Source of the DNA: JANQKX01 sp039028695
GTDB taxonomy: Bacteria > Pseudomonadota > Alphaproteobacteria > Kiloniellales > Kiloniellaceae
Assembly (NCBI GenBank): GCA_039028695.1
Contig: JBCCHN010000011.1
Coordinates: forward strand, 1-64,000
DNA length: 64,000 nucleotides
Direction of reading: 5' to 3'
Part shown: one piece after another, positions 37,390-46,299 of the stretch
Numbering within the stretch: the first letter of the stretch is position 1
Layout: each line of letters starts with the position of its first letter
The notes under the pieces: model-generated
What the model was told of the DNA's origin: nothing
Database searches by the model: none
Seen by the model: the letters and a program-made list of their open reading frames with translations, nothing else
Program-made: the position numbers and the translations under genes

Positions 37390-37440
37390 CCAAAAAATGA
37401 TAATTCTATAAAAATGAAGATTATTCCAAAAAATGGAATT
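37390..37440. promoter_or_regulatory. Spaced direct repeats in divergent promoter region
   Basis: CCAAAAAATGATAATT at 37390-37405 recurs almost unchanged as CCAAAAAATGGAATT at 37426-37440, 36 bases apart, in an AT-rich region between two divergent catabolic operons. The second copy also forms an ATTCCA/TGGAAT inverted pair around five A. A spacing near 3.5 helical turns is not the usual same-face spacing. These could be regulator sites, but I cannot match them to a known operator. Confidence 0.35.
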
Positions 37441-37504
37441 ATCGCCTAACTTTAACTAGGCCGCCGGATGGCGATCCTGTAAAAGAGATCTGGAATAAGA
37501 GCTG

Positions 37505-38290
37505 ATGGCAGATCTACAAAAAAGGCCGAGTGCCATTGTATCGGGAAGCGCCACGGGCATCGGGGCTGCTTGTGCCAAGATGCTGGCCGCGCAGGGTTTC
37601 AACGTGGCGGTCAACTATAGTCGCAGCCAGTCCGAGGCGTCCGCCACCGCCGAGGCTTGCCGTCGGGCTGGGGGTGATACCATCGTTGTTCGCGGCGACG
37701 TTTCCGACGATGGTGATTGCCGGCGGATTGTCGATGATACCATCAGCCGATGGGGACGCCTTGACGTCCTGGTAAATAATGCGGGGACGACACGATTCGC
37801 CGACCCCAAAGACCTTAGCGCATTGAGCAAAGAAGACTTCGAAACGATCTTTTCGGTGAACCTGATCGGCACCTATCAGCTCACTCGAGCGGCGGTGCCT
37901 TATCTTAAACAATCGGATGATGCCTCAGTGATCAATGTTTCCTCCCACTCGGCCTTCTCAGGCATAGGGTCCTCCATAGCCTATGCTGCCTCCAAGGGAG
38001 CCCTGAACACTCTCACATTGTCTTTGGCAAGGGCGCTGGCACCCGAAGTTCGCGTCAATGCCGTCTGTCCGGGCTTTGTTGACACCAATTGGATGTCCGG
38101 AAGCCTCGATGAAGACTCCTTGACTGACTTTAAGGCAAAGGTCGCGGCGGTCGCGCCTTTGAAAACCCTGGTCTCGCCAAAAGATACCGCTGAGGCTGTT
38201 TGCTGGTTCGCACGCGGCGGCAGGGCTATCACGGGACAACTTCTCGTTATCGACGGCGGCACTCATCTTACAGTGGGCAATCCAATTTAG
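37505..38290 (+). CDS. SDR family NAD(P)-dependent oxidoreductase
   Basis: A 261-residue classical short-chain dehydrogenase. The cofactor loop is GSATGIG (residues 14-20), NNAG is at 91-94, and the catalytic residues are Ser147 region (VSSHS), Tyr160 and Lys164 (YAASK). The C-terminal GRAITGQLLVIDGG is typical. An Asn-Tyr-Ser-Arg after the second strand (NYSR, 37-40) suggests NADP. It is the first gene of a plus-strand operon with a ureohydrolase (29-base gap) and a ketoacid decarboxylase. It may act on an aldehyde or hydroxy intermediate of that pathway; the substrate is unknown. Confidence 0.86.
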   Translation: MADLQKRPSAIVSGSATGIGAACAKMLAAQGFNVAVNYSRSQSEASATAEACRRAGGDTIVVRGDVSDDGDCRRIVDDTISRWGRLDVLVNNAGTTRFADPKDLSALSKEDFETIFSVNLIGTYQLTRAAVPYLKQSDDASVINVSSHSAFSGIGSSIAYAASKGALNTLTLSLARALAPEVRVNAVCPGFVDTNWMSGSLDEDSLTDFKAKVAAVAPLKTLVSPKDTAEAVCWFARGGRAITGQLLVIDGGTHLTVGNPI

Positions 38291-38319
38291 GAGTCCCCTT
38301 TTCTGGAGAACTAAAAGCC

Positions 38320-39276
38320 ATGATAGACAACTCTGACTTCCAACCTGCCGATCCAGCGGTAATACCTCGCTTTGCCGATATTGCCACTTTCTTGAGAACG
38401 AAGCGACACGATATCGACCCTGTGGTCGATGTGGGACTGGTCGGCGTGCCCTTTGACCTCGGCCTCAACTACCGCACCGGCGCACGCCAAGGGCCGGCCG
38501 GCGTGCGAGAGGCGTCTCGGCTGATACGGCGTGTGCATCCCTCTAGCGGCATCAAACCTTTCGAGATTTGCAATGTGGCCGATCTGGGTGATGCATCGAT
38601 CAATCCAATGAGCAAGGACAAATCCATAGCCAACATCCACTCCTTCTTTGAACAAATCCACGGAGCCAATATTATACCGATTGCTATCGGGGGCGACCAC
38701 ACGATCCCCTTGCCGATCCTTCGCGCGTTGGCAAAAGACAGACCTTTAGGCATTCTCCATATCGATGCGCACGCCGACACCTTGGATGAGCTCTGCGGTG
38801 ATAAGATCAACCACGCGACATTTTTACGGCGTGCGCGCGAGGAGGGACTGCTTGAGTCTGATCGGGTGATTCAGATCGGCCTCCGCGGCAGTCGATTTAG
38901 CTCTGACGATATTCAATATGGCTATGACGTAGGCTACACCATCGTCACCATGGATGACTATGAGGAGATGGGGCGCGCCGCGGTCATTCAAAAGATTCAT
39001 GAGGTCCTGGGCGATGGGCCGATCTACATCTCGCTCGATATTGATGGCCTGGATCCCACCTATTTGCCAGGCACAGGGGTTCCCGAAATCGGCGGAATTC
39101 TGCCGCGGGATATGCAGGTGATATTGCGGTCACTGCAAGGCAAGGAAGTCGTAGGCGCTGACATCAGCGAAATTGCGCCGTGCTTCGACCCCACCGGGAT
39201 TACATGCGTTACGGTGGCCAACCTGATGTTTGAGATGCTTTGTGTCATCGCGGATGGGATTGCGTCTAGACGATAG
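38320..39276 (+). CDS. Agmatinase-family ureohydrolase, probable guanidinobutyrase
   Basis: A 318-residue dimanganese hydrolase that removes urea from a guanidino compound. Metal ligands are all present: His127 (GGDH), Asp149, His151 and Asp153 (DAHAD), Asp240 and Asp242 (DIDGLDP). ATG 38320 is the supported start; the frame extends upstream inside the SDR gene. The family includes agmatinase, guanidinobutyrase and guanidinopropionase, which are hard to tell apart by eye. Its place directly before an AruI-like decarboxylase (20-base gap) and near an AruH-like aminotransferase favours 4-guanidinobutyrate as substrate. The truncated paralogue at 12.9 kb lies in a polyamine context. Confidence 0.87.
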   Translation: MIDNSDFQPADPAVIPRFADIATFLRTKRHDIDPVVDVGLVGVPFDLGLNYRTGARQGPAGVREASRLIRRVHPSSGIKPFEICNVADLGDASINPMSKDKSIANIHSFFEQIHGANIIPIAIGGDHTIPLPILRALAKDRPLGILHIDAHADTLDELCGDKINHATFLRRAREEGLLESDRVIQIGLRGSRFSSDDIQYGYDVGYTIVTMDDYEEMGRAAVIQKIHEVLGDGPIYISLDIDGLDPTYLPGTGVPEIGGILPRDMQVILRSLQGKEVVGADISEIAPCFDPTGITCVTVANLMFEMLCVIADGIASRR

Positions 39277-39296
39277 TAGCGGCAGGAGCACTCTTG

Positions 39297-40901
39297 ATGC
39301 CCACCTTCGGCGAACAACTGGTCAAGCTTCTGGAGGCCTATGGTATCACCCATGCCTTTGGCATCCCAGGTGTCCACACCGTTGAGCTTTATAGGGGCTT
39401 GCCAGCCAGTGGCATAACCCACGTCACGCCTCGGCACGAACAAGGGGCAGGGTTCATGGCGTATGGCTATGGCATTGCTTCTGGAAAACCGGCCGCCTGT
39501 TTCTTGATCACCGGTCCCGGTCTGGCCAATGCCGCGACAGCGATGGGCGAGGCGCGATCAGAATCGGCCCCCATGCTCGTGGTCGCCACCAACAACGAGA
39601 CCTCTCACCTGGGCCTCGACAGCGGCCATTTGCATGCCACGAAGTCGCAGATCGGAATCGCCGATCAGGTCAGCGATTCGACTCACCAGTTACTGGCACA
39701 AAAGAATGCCAATGGGGTACTCGGCCGCATGTTCTCGCGCTTCCACGCGGGGCGGCCGGGGCCGGCCTACTTGGAAATTCCGCTGGACCTGCTCTCCGAT
39801 CCCTCGGCAATCACTCTAGACACCTGGCCCCCGGCCAGCCGGCCATCGCCAGACGAAGAGGCCATCCGGAAAGCGGCTGGATTGTTAGCACGGGCCGAAA
39901 GGCCGGTTATATTGGTGGGGGGCGGGGCTTCGGATGCCAGCGATGGTGTTCGAGGACTATGCGAGCTGTTGGACTGCCCAGTGGTTTCGACCACGAGCGG
40001 TAAAGGTGTTTTGCCAGAAACACATCCGCTCAGCTTGGGCGCGAGCCTGCCCTTCCAGCCGGTCCAAGACTATCTTCGTGATGCCGATGTGGTTTTGGCC
40101 ATTGGAACGGAAATGGCCGAGACCGACACCCTTTACACCTATACGTCCTATCAGATCGATGGTGCCTTGATTCGCATCGACATCGATTTGGACCAACTCA
40201 ACAGAAATTACCGACCGGCACTGGCCATACTGTCCGACGCCGGTTTGGCACTTGCCGCCCTAAAACGTGTCTTGCGGGCTCGAACGCTGGAGAAGAAATC
40301 TAGATCGGGCGCCTCGATTGCCTCGGGTCTCAAAATTCAGCTAACCGAACAATGGCTGCCGGGCGCCGACGCTCATAAAAAGGTCCTTGATATTCTCAGG
40401 CGCGTCATCGACGACGACGCCGTCTTGGTCAGCGAAGAATGTCAATTGGGTTACACGGCGAACCAATACTTTGAATGTCGGCTGCCGCGAACCTACATTC
40501 ACCCAAGCGGTTATGGCACCTTGGGACCGGCCGTGCCCGCGGCAATCGGTGCCAAGACCGCCCTTCCCGAGCGGCAAGTCGTGGCAATTGTCGGCGACGG
40601 CAGTTTCCTCTTTTCGGTTGGGGAAATGGCATCAGCGGCGGAACTCGGCCAGCCCCTGCCCATCGTCATGTGGAACTCCTCGGGATATAAGGAGATCGCC
40701 AACTATATGGACCGCTACGACATAGAGCGGGTTGGTGTCGATCTCAATACGCCAGACTTCCCGACTTTAGCGCGGAGCTTTAACTGCCATGGTGCGCGCC
40801 CGAACAGTGCCGACGAGTTCGAGGCCGCCCTGCGTCAGGCACTGACAGCACAGGCGCCAACGCTCATCGAGCTCAAGGAGGGAGCGGACTGGCTCGGCTG
40901 A
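39297..40901 (+). CDS. aruI: Thiamine-diphosphate decarboxylase, AruI-like (2-ketoarginine)
   Basis: A 534-residue thiamine-diphosphate enzyme of the acetolactate synthase-like group. The cofactor-activating glutamate is Glu48 in TPRHEQGAGFM; the diphosphate/metal motif is GDGSFLF followed by WNSSGYKEI. The N-terminus (FGIPGVHTVELYRGLP) strongly resembles 5-guanidino-2-oxopentanoate decarboxylase AruI of Pseudomonas, which converts 2-ketoarginine to 4-guanidinobutyraldehyde. Third gene of the SDR/ureohydrolase operon. It starts at ATG 39297. No aldehyde dehydrogenase (KauB) is in the window, so that step would be encoded elsewhere or done by the SDR. A different 2-keto acid cannot be excluded. 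Confidence 0.82.
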   Translation: MPTFGEQLVKLLEAYGITHAFGIPGVHTVELYRGLPASGITHVTPRHEQGAGFMAYGYGIASGKPAACFLITGPGLANAATAMGEARSESAPMLVVATNNETSHLGLDSGHLHATKSQIGIADQVSDSTHQLLAQKNANGVLGRMFSRFHAGRPGPAYLEIPLDLLSDPSAITLDTWPPASRPSPDEEAIRKAAGLLARAERPVILVGGGASDASDGVRGLCELLDCPVVSTTSGKGVLPETHPLSLGASLPFQPVQDYLRDADVVLAIGTEMAETDTLYTYTSYQIDGALIRIDIDLDQLNRNYRPALAILSDAGLALAALKRVLRARTLEKKSRSGASIASGLKIQLTEQWLPGADAHKKVLDILRRVIDDDAVLVSEECQLGYTANQYFECRLPRTYIHPSGYGTLGPAVPAAIGAKTALPERQVVAIVGDGSFLFSVGEMASAAELGQPLPIVMWNSSGYKEIANYMDRYDIERVGVDLNTPDFPTLARSFNCHGARPNSADEFEAALRQALTAQAPTLIELKEGADWLG

Positions 40902-41075
40902 CGGAATAGAATCTCGGCTGATCGATGCTATGCATCAACAGCCGCCTTCCCGGGTCTCAGTTCGGCCCAAGTGCTTTAGCTCCACAGGGATGGAGAGCTT
41001 CAAATTCGAGTCCTTTTGGGAGGGGTGGCGGGCGTTTGTCGACCCGCACCCGGAATACCTGCGACACAACGCGAC

Positions 41076-41864
41076 CTAATTTGGCTCCGCGCCATAGACA
41101 TCGAATGAGAAGTACTTGTCATTGATTGACTTATAGGTGCCATCCGCCCGCATGTCCTGAATGGCTTGTGTTAGTTGATCGCGGAGCTCTTCATTACCTT
41201 TGCGCAGCGCGATCCCCGCGCCTTCGCCGAGGCATCCCGCATCGTCCAAAACCGATCCGATGAGCTCGAAATCGTCGCCACCTTCCGATTTGAGTAGCGC
41301 TTCTTCGATTTGAATTCCATCTGCCACGTAGGCGACAATCCGGCCAGAAGCAAGGTCGCTATAACCGTCTTCCTGAACCGCGTACAAGACAATCTCCGCG
41401 TCGGAGTGAAACTTGTCAAGATAGCAGTGCTGGGTGGTGGCCCGTTGGACACCGATCCGCTTTCCATTGAGACCTTCCGCGGTGACCTCCAGGCCGCTGC
41501 CCTTGCGCGCGACGAATCGATCCGGTGTTTGGTAGTACTTACCGGTGAAATCGACCTTTTTCTTTCGTTCGTCGGTTATCGACATTGAAGCAATGATAAT
41601 ATCATACTTCTTCGCTAGAAGGCCCGGGATCATGCCTTCCCAGTCCTGAACAACCAGTTCGCATTCGCGACCGATCTTTTCGCAAAGTGCATAGGTCATA
41701 TCCACATCGAAACCTTTGACGCTACCGTCAGAGTCGATCCAGTTGAACGGAGGATAGGCCCCTTCCGTTGCGACCCGGAGAACATCATCCGCCTTTGCCG
41801 AAGGCAAGGCCATGGTCATGGCCAAGCCAAGCAGAGACGCTAACATCAATCGAATCTTTCTCAT
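41076..41864 (-). CDS. Periplasmic basic-amino-acid binding protein (orphan)
   Basis: A 262-residue family 3 solute-binding protein of the HisJ/ArgT type. A signal peptide covers about residues 1-25 (LASLLGLAMTMALPSAKA). Binding-pocket blocks include GAYPPFNWID, KGFDVDMTYALCEKIG, DWEGMIPGLLAKKYD, SMSITDERKKKVDFT and RIGVQRATTQHCY. In this family such residues fit lysine, arginine, ornithine or opines. ATG 41864 has GAGGG nine bases upstream. No permease or ATPase gene is adjacent, so it is an orphan component. Its position between aruI and aruH supports arginine or a guanidino compound as ligand. Confidence 0.87.
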   Translation of the reverse strand: MRKIRLMLASLLGLAMTMALPSAKADDVLRVATEGAYPPFNWIDSDGSVKGFDVDMTYALCEKIGRECELVVQDWEGMIPGLLAKKYDIIIASMSITDERKKKVDFTGKYYQTPDRFVARKGSGLEVTAEGLNGKRIGVQRATTQHCYLDKFHSDAEIVLYAVQEDGYSDLASGRIVAYVADGIQIEEALLKSEGGDDFELIGSVLDDAGCLGEGAGIALRKGNEELRDQLTQAIQDMRADGTYKSINDKYFSFDVYGAEPN

Positions 41865-42217
41865 TTCTCAGTCCCTCTTCAGTCTGGTAACAGTTATTAC
41901 GTTTAAGATCTTGATGTTTTGAAAGATCTTGGCGTCTTGGGCCTCTTTCCTTGGCCAATCGAACCTATCGGCGCAAAGTCGATAGAAAAGGATCATGTCC
42001 CTGAATAAACACGTGGTGCAACAAACTGTTTGTTCCTAAGCCGTTGTAACTGTCTCGCTGGTCGTCCCTAGGACTCAATCCATAGCACTTCCCTCATCTT
42101 CCAATTCCCTTAACTCAGGAGCTTCAATTTGCCGTTCCTCATGAGTTAGCTTTGGATTTTAAAATACCTTTTTTTCGAATTGACTTCGAATAAATAGAAT
42201 ATATCTTACTCATATGT

Positions 42218-42230
42218 CAAGTTGAACTTG
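42218..42230. promoter_or_regulatory. Short perfect palindrome upstream of aruH-like gene
   Basis: CAAGTT, a central G, and AACTTG form an exact 13-base palindrome 132 bases before the aminotransferase start, in the 500-base divergent region 41865-42361. A direct repeat of TTCGAAT spaced by TGAC lies just upstream, near 42175-42193. The region is otherwise AT-rich and holds no gene. The nearby IclR regulator is a possible binder, but nothing in the sequence proves it. Confidence 0.3.
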
Positions 42231-42361
42231 CTTCGTCGCAGGAGGGCCGCAGGCACGAAACGGGAAGCGCGCGAGTCAAGAAAATGGGAGCTTGCCGCAG
42301 GCTGGTGGTTTCGAGTAATCGGTATTCCGTCGAAAAGCTATCTGGTAAGGGAGATGCCGGC

Positions 42362-43573
42362 GTGACTTGTCCCATTGAAGAAGATCCCTCAAAGCAGATG
42401 CCTAAAACACTCAAAGCGGCGAAGCGGTTTTCGGGTAAAACGGCGCGCGCATTCGATTTGTCCGATAAGGCCTACGACCTCGAGCGCGAGGGACGAGATA
42501 TCATCCACCTGAGCGTTGGCGATCCGGATTTCGACACGCCAGGGGTTGTCATTGACACCGCAGTTAGCTCCCTTAGGTCGGGTCGGACACATTATTCGCC
42601 TATCCCGGGCGAACCGGCCTTGCGGCGCGCAATTGCCGCCCAGGCGAGCGAAAAATACGGTCAGCCCGTCACAGCCGACCAGGTGGTGGTGTTTTCCGGG
42701 GCGCAGAACGCACTCTTTGCCACGATGATTTGCATGGCGGAGGTCGGCGATGAGGTTATTCTCGTCGAGCCAGCCTACACGACCTATGATGCTATTGCCG
42801 CATCCGGTGGGGCGAGGGCCGTTCGCGTAGCGCTTTCGGCTGAAGACGGATTTCAAATCGATGCTCGAAAGATCGAGAAAGGCATTACGAGCAAGACCCG
42901 GGCCATTCTAATCAACAGTCCGGGCAATCCCTCGGGAACGGTGTTTAGGCGTCCGGATCTAGAGGCGCTGATCGCATTGTGTCGCACAAAAGGTATTTGG
43001 TTGATTTCCGACGAAGTTTATTGGCCCTATATCTATAATGGAGAGCATGTTTCTCCTTATTCGCTCGATTGTGGCCCGCAGACGACCTTTGTCATCAATA
43101 GTCTCTCAAAATCCCATGCGATGACCGGTTGGCGCCTGGGGTGGGTGATTGCGCCGCCAAACCTGGTTCATCACCTCATCGATGTGGCGCAATGCATGCT
43201 GTTCGGTGTCAGCCAGTTTGTGCAAGATGCCGCGGTAACCGCCTTGACCGCCAAGCCGCCCGAGCTTGATGAAATGAAACGGGCGTTTCGCGAGAGGCGT
43301 GACAGCCTTTGTGCCGGTTTGGGTCGGGTCCGCGGCATCAAACCTCATGTCCCGGCTGGCGGCATGTTCCTGTTGGCCGATGTTTCCGAAACCGGCTTGG
43401 ACGGCTATGAATTTGCCGAACGCCTTCTGCAGGACCAGGGCTTATCCGTCGTTCCTGGCTTTGGGTTCGGAGATTCACTAAGCAATTTCGTACGTATCGG
43501 CTATCTTTCGAGCACGGAAATACTAGACGAGGCCGTGCGGCGGATTGAGCGGTTTGTGGGAGCCTTGCCTTAA
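42362..43573 (+). CDS. aruH: Class I aminotransferase, AruH-like (arginine:pyruvate)
   Basis: A 403-residue fold-type I PLP aminotransferase. The PLP lysine is about Lys250 in NSLSKSHAMTGWR, preceded by LISDEVYWPYIYNGEHVSP; LSVGDPDFDTP and SGAQNALFATM are conserved N-terminal blocks. It resembles arginine:pyruvate transaminase AruH of Pseudomonas, which makes 2-ketoarginine, the substrate of AruI. I choose the GTG at 42362, which has AGGGAG nine bases upstream; ATG 42398 would shorten it by 12 residues. It is followed by a GlcD-like flavoprotein (20-base gap) and an IclR regulator. Exact donor specificity is inferred. Confidence 0.82.
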   Translation: MTCPIEEDPSKQMPKTLKAAKRFSGKTARAFDLSDKAYDLEREGRDIIHLSVGDPDFDTPGVVIDTAVSSLRSGRTHYSPIPGEPALRRAIAAQASEKYGQPVTADQVVVFSGAQNALFATMICMAEVGDEVILVEPAYTTYDAIAASGGARAVRVALSAEDGFQIDARKIEKGITSKTRAILINSPGNPSGTVFRRPDLEALIALCRTKGIWLISDEVYWPYIYNGEHVSPYSLDCGPQTTFVINSLSKSHAMTGWRLGWVIAPPNLVHHLIDVAQCMLFGVSQFVQDAAVTALTAKPPELDEMKRAFRERRDSLCAGLGRVRGIKPHVPAGGMFLLADVSETGLDGYEFAERLLQDQGLSVVPGFGFGDSLSNFVRIGYLSSTEILDEAVRRIERFVGALP

Positions 43574-43593
43574 GAGCTCGAGGAGCTGAACCA

Positions 43594-44970
43594 TTGATAA
43601 CCGACCCAAAGACGGCCTGTCAGGCGGAATTGAGAGAATGGTTCGACAGCAAAGTCTCAACGCAATTTTCTGTACGTGAACATCATGGCCACGACGAAAG
43701 CTGGCACACACCGGCGGTGCCGGACTATGTGCTCTTTGCTGAATCCGCTAGCGACGTTGTCGCCTGCGCTAAAATTTGTACCAAATACCAGGTGCCTATG
43801 ATCCCCTTTGGTACAGGCTCCTCGATGGAGGGTAATGTCCAGGCCGTTGAGGGCGGTTTATCTATCGACACCAGCCGAATGGATCGAATTTTGTCGGTCA
43901 ATGCTGGCGACATGGACTGCGAAGTTGAAGCTGGTGTAACACGAGAGGCCCTGAACCTTCACTTGCGCGACAAGGGCCTCTTTTTCCCGGTGGACCCTGG
44001 CGCCAATGCGAGCCTCGCCGGTATGGCGGCGACCCGGGCCTCGGGTACGACAACCGTCAGATATGGTTCCATGCGCGATAATGTCATCGGCCTGGAGGTG
44101 GTTTTGGCCGATGGCACGGCCATTCGCACTGGTGGCCGCGCGCGAAAGTCCTCTTCGGGGTACGACCTCACGCGGCTTTTTGTCGGGTCGGAGGGAACGC
44201 TTGGTGTCATCACCAAGGTTCGCCTCCGCCTGCATCCAATCCCTGAGTCAATTGTCGCGATGACTGCCCAATTCGCGACTGTCGAAGATGCCGTCGATTT
44301 GACCTGCACGATTATGCAGGCCGGCTTACCCGTTGCACGCGCCGAGCTTTTGGATGAGCTTGCTATGACGGCGATCAATCGCTACTGCCGAACAGATTTT
44401 CCCGTCCTCCCGTCTCTCTTCTTCGAATTTCATGGTGCCGCATCGACCGTGACGGAGGTCTCCGACGTGGTCCAGGCACTATGCGAAGAGCAAAATGCCG
44501 TAGGCCTCCAGATCGCATCACAGCCGGAAGATCGCAAAAAAATTTGGGACGCTCGCCACAAAATCGCTTTTGCGGAACGAACACTCCGCCCGGGAGCTCA
44601 AACATTTGTCACCGATGTTGCCGTGCCTATTTCGGCTCTTCCCGAAGCGATCCGTGCCGCTAAGTCGGATCTTCACGACACCGGCATGATTGCCCCCTTG
44701 AGCGGGCATGTCGGCGACGGTAACTTCCACTTGGCCCTGCTTATTGACCGAGAGATTTCCGAGGAGGTGACCCGTGCCGAGCAATTCCACGAGCGCCTGA
44801 TTGAAAAGGCGATTGGCCTCGGCGGCAGTATTTCCGGGGAACACGGCATAGGAATGGGCAAGGCGCGATTCTTGGAGCGCGAGCATGGAGAGGCGGTGTC
44901 AGTTATGCGAACAATAAAACATGCCCTCGACCCCCTTGGTCTGTTGAATCCCGGGAAAATTTTTTCATAA
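43594..44970 (+). CDS. FAD-binding oxidase, GlcD/D-lactate dehydrogenase type
   Basis: A 458-residue flavoprotein of the vanillyl-alcohol-oxidase fold. The FAD-binding half includes VPMIPFGTGSSMEGN (about 68-82) and DPGANASLAGMAATRASGT; the C-terminal half has the SGEHGIGMGKARFLE block with metal-binding residues and GLLNPGKIF at the end. The family oxidises D-2-hydroxyacids such as D-lactate, glycolate or 2-hydroxyglutarate and passes electrons to quinone or cytochrome. It starts with TTG at 43594, with GAGGAG about 10 bases upstream. Operonic with the AruH-like gene. If arginine:pyruvate transamination is real, D-lactate oxidation could supply pyruvate; this is speculation. Confidence 0.86.
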   Translation: MITDPKTACQAELREWFDSKVSTQFSVREHHGHDESWHTPAVPDYVLFAESASDVVACAKICTKYQVPMIPFGTGSSMEGNVQAVEGGLSIDTSRMDRILSVNAGDMDCEVEAGVTREALNLHLRDKGLFFPVDPGANASLAGMAATRASGTTTVRYGSMRDNVIGLEVVLADGTAIRTGGRARKSSSGYDLTRLFVGSEGTLGVITKVRLRLHPIPESIVAMTAQFATVEDAVDLTCTIMQAGLPVARAELLDELAMTAINRYCRTDFPVLPSLFFEFHGAASTVTEVSDVVQALCEEQNAVGLQIASQPEDRKKIWDARHKIAFAERTLRPGAQTFVTDVAVPISALPEAIRAAKSDLHDTGMIAPLSGHVGDGNFHLALLIDREISEEVTRAEQFHERLIEKAIGLGGSISGEHGIGMGKARFLEREHGEAVSVMRTIKHALDPLGLLNPGKIFS

Positions 44971-45030
44971 TCAGTTTTGAAAGATAGTTGCAGACTCTAT
45001 CTTGCATATTCATTCGTGGATCAAAATCCC

Positions 45031-45801
45031 ATGACCTCATCAAGCCCGGTGCGGCGAATTTCTTTGATCATCGATGCGGTTGCGGCGTCACGTGGCGGCA
45101 TGACCTTGGGCGAGATCGCGTCAGTGGTCGAGCTTCCCCTATCCACCGTGCACCGCACCTTAAACATTTTGCTGGATGTTGGATATCTCAAGATCGAACC
45201 GACGGCAAAAGCTTACGAAATCGGAGACCGGCTTAAGCGGGTACTGTTATTGGACCTGTGCGCCGGCTCTCTTGGGGAGATCGCCCGACCGAATGTCGTG
45301 GAACTGGCGGAATACTTCACTGAATCGGCCTTTGTCGCCCAGCTTACGAGTTCCGGTGTTCAGCTGGTCGATTTCTATCTGCCCACCAAGGGTTCGCGGA
45401 CCTTGGTCCATCCGGGTTTCGAGTTTCCAATGCATGCAACGGCGGCCGGAAAATCGATTTTTGCATTCCAGTCAGAAGAAGCCGTCAAAACCGAGATGGC
45501 CAAGGGCCTGGCGCGTCATATGCCAAACACGATCACATCGCGCAAGATGATCCGGGCCGAATTGGCTAAAATTAGGGATCAAGGCTATGCGGTAAACGAT
45601 GTAGAGCTGGACCCCGGCGTTTACGCCGTTGCTGCGCCAGTGTCGATGGGAAATGGTCTTGTCATCGGGGCCCTGGCCGTCGTTGGCATTCGTAATCGCC
45701 TCCTTAAACACCACAAAGAAGACGAGATTTCCAGGCGTGTCATGGAGGCCGCAAAAGAAGTATCACGGCTTATGGCCAATACCACGACACCTGTGAAGTG
45801 A
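45031..45801 (+). CDS. IclR family transcriptional regulator
   Basis: A 256-residue regulator with an N-terminal winged helix (SLIIDAVAASRGGMTLGEIA, then ELPLSTVHRTLNILLDVGYL) and a C-terminal effector domain with HATAAGKSIFAF and the EVSRLMANTT end. IclR proteins usually control nearby catabolic genes in response to an intermediate. The frame is open upstream to a TTG at 44977, seven bases after the flavoprotein stop; I prefer ATG 45031, which precedes the conserved domain. It lies at the end of the aruH-like gene run and is the best candidate regulator of the island. Confidence 0.86.
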   Translation: MTSSSPVRRISLIIDAVAASRGGMTLGEIASVVELPLSTVHRTLNILLDVGYLKIEPTAKAYEIGDRLKRVLLLDLCAGSLGEIARPNVVELAEYFTESAFVAQLTSSGVQLVDFYLPTKGSRTLVHPGFEFPMHATAAGKSIFAFQSEEAVKTEMAKGLARHMPNTITSRKMIRAELAKIRDQGYAVNDVELDPGVYAVAAPVSMGNGLVIGALAVVGIRNRLLKHHKEDEISRRVMEAAKEVSRLMANTTTPVK

Positions 45802-46205
45802 GTTCAAAATGACGAACAAACCGTTCAGATCTTGGAGTCACGTGAATCTTAGCGTCTCTGCCCAGTTGACTGTGAATACCTTTTCTAATGATCTCAATTG
45901 ATCTGCTTGTCTTCTTGCAAATGCTGCTGATTTCTCTGCGGTATTGTGACTTAAGACTTTGGGCGCCTGGCGCATCGGGTGATTAGCGTGGCGGGAAAGC
46001 ACTACTCAAGCGCCGGATCACCTAATTGCTTCGGCGTCGCCGGCTTTTTTTGAGACGTGGGGACTTTTCCAGATAATCAGATCGCCCGACGGCAACACCG
46101 GTGCGAACTGGGTGACAGAGTGTCCGGGATCAGAGTTTGTGAGACAGATTTGAGTTAATGAAAATTGGAGGATTTCTGGGTCATCGTCACCGTCAAGGAG
46201 CGTAG

Positions 46206-46283
46206 ATGAGACAGAAATCCGTGCCACAGGCGACAACGTCAGATAAATTTGTTAAAGATATCCGCCGCGCCACACTGCGGCAT
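46206..46283 (+). mobile_element. IS3-family transposase remnant (N-terminal stub)
   Basis: A start codon with GGAG upstream and the first 26 residues (KSVPQATTSDKFVKDIRRAT) match the beginning of an IS3-type transposase helix-turn-helix protein as found in many alphaproteobacteria. Homology stops abruptly at about 46283, where a HlyD relic begins. The rest of the element is absent. The preceding 400 bases (45802-46205) hold no supported gene. Confidence 0.5.
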
Positions 46284-46299
46284 CCTGGATCGGCTCTTG

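Noticed and set aside
38320..40901. A guanidine-hydrolase (Ni-dependent) or riboswitch-controlled guanidine system
   Set aside because: I see no guanidine riboswitch motif, no nickel chaperone genes and no guanidine exporter; the AruI/AruH neighbours fit arginine better.
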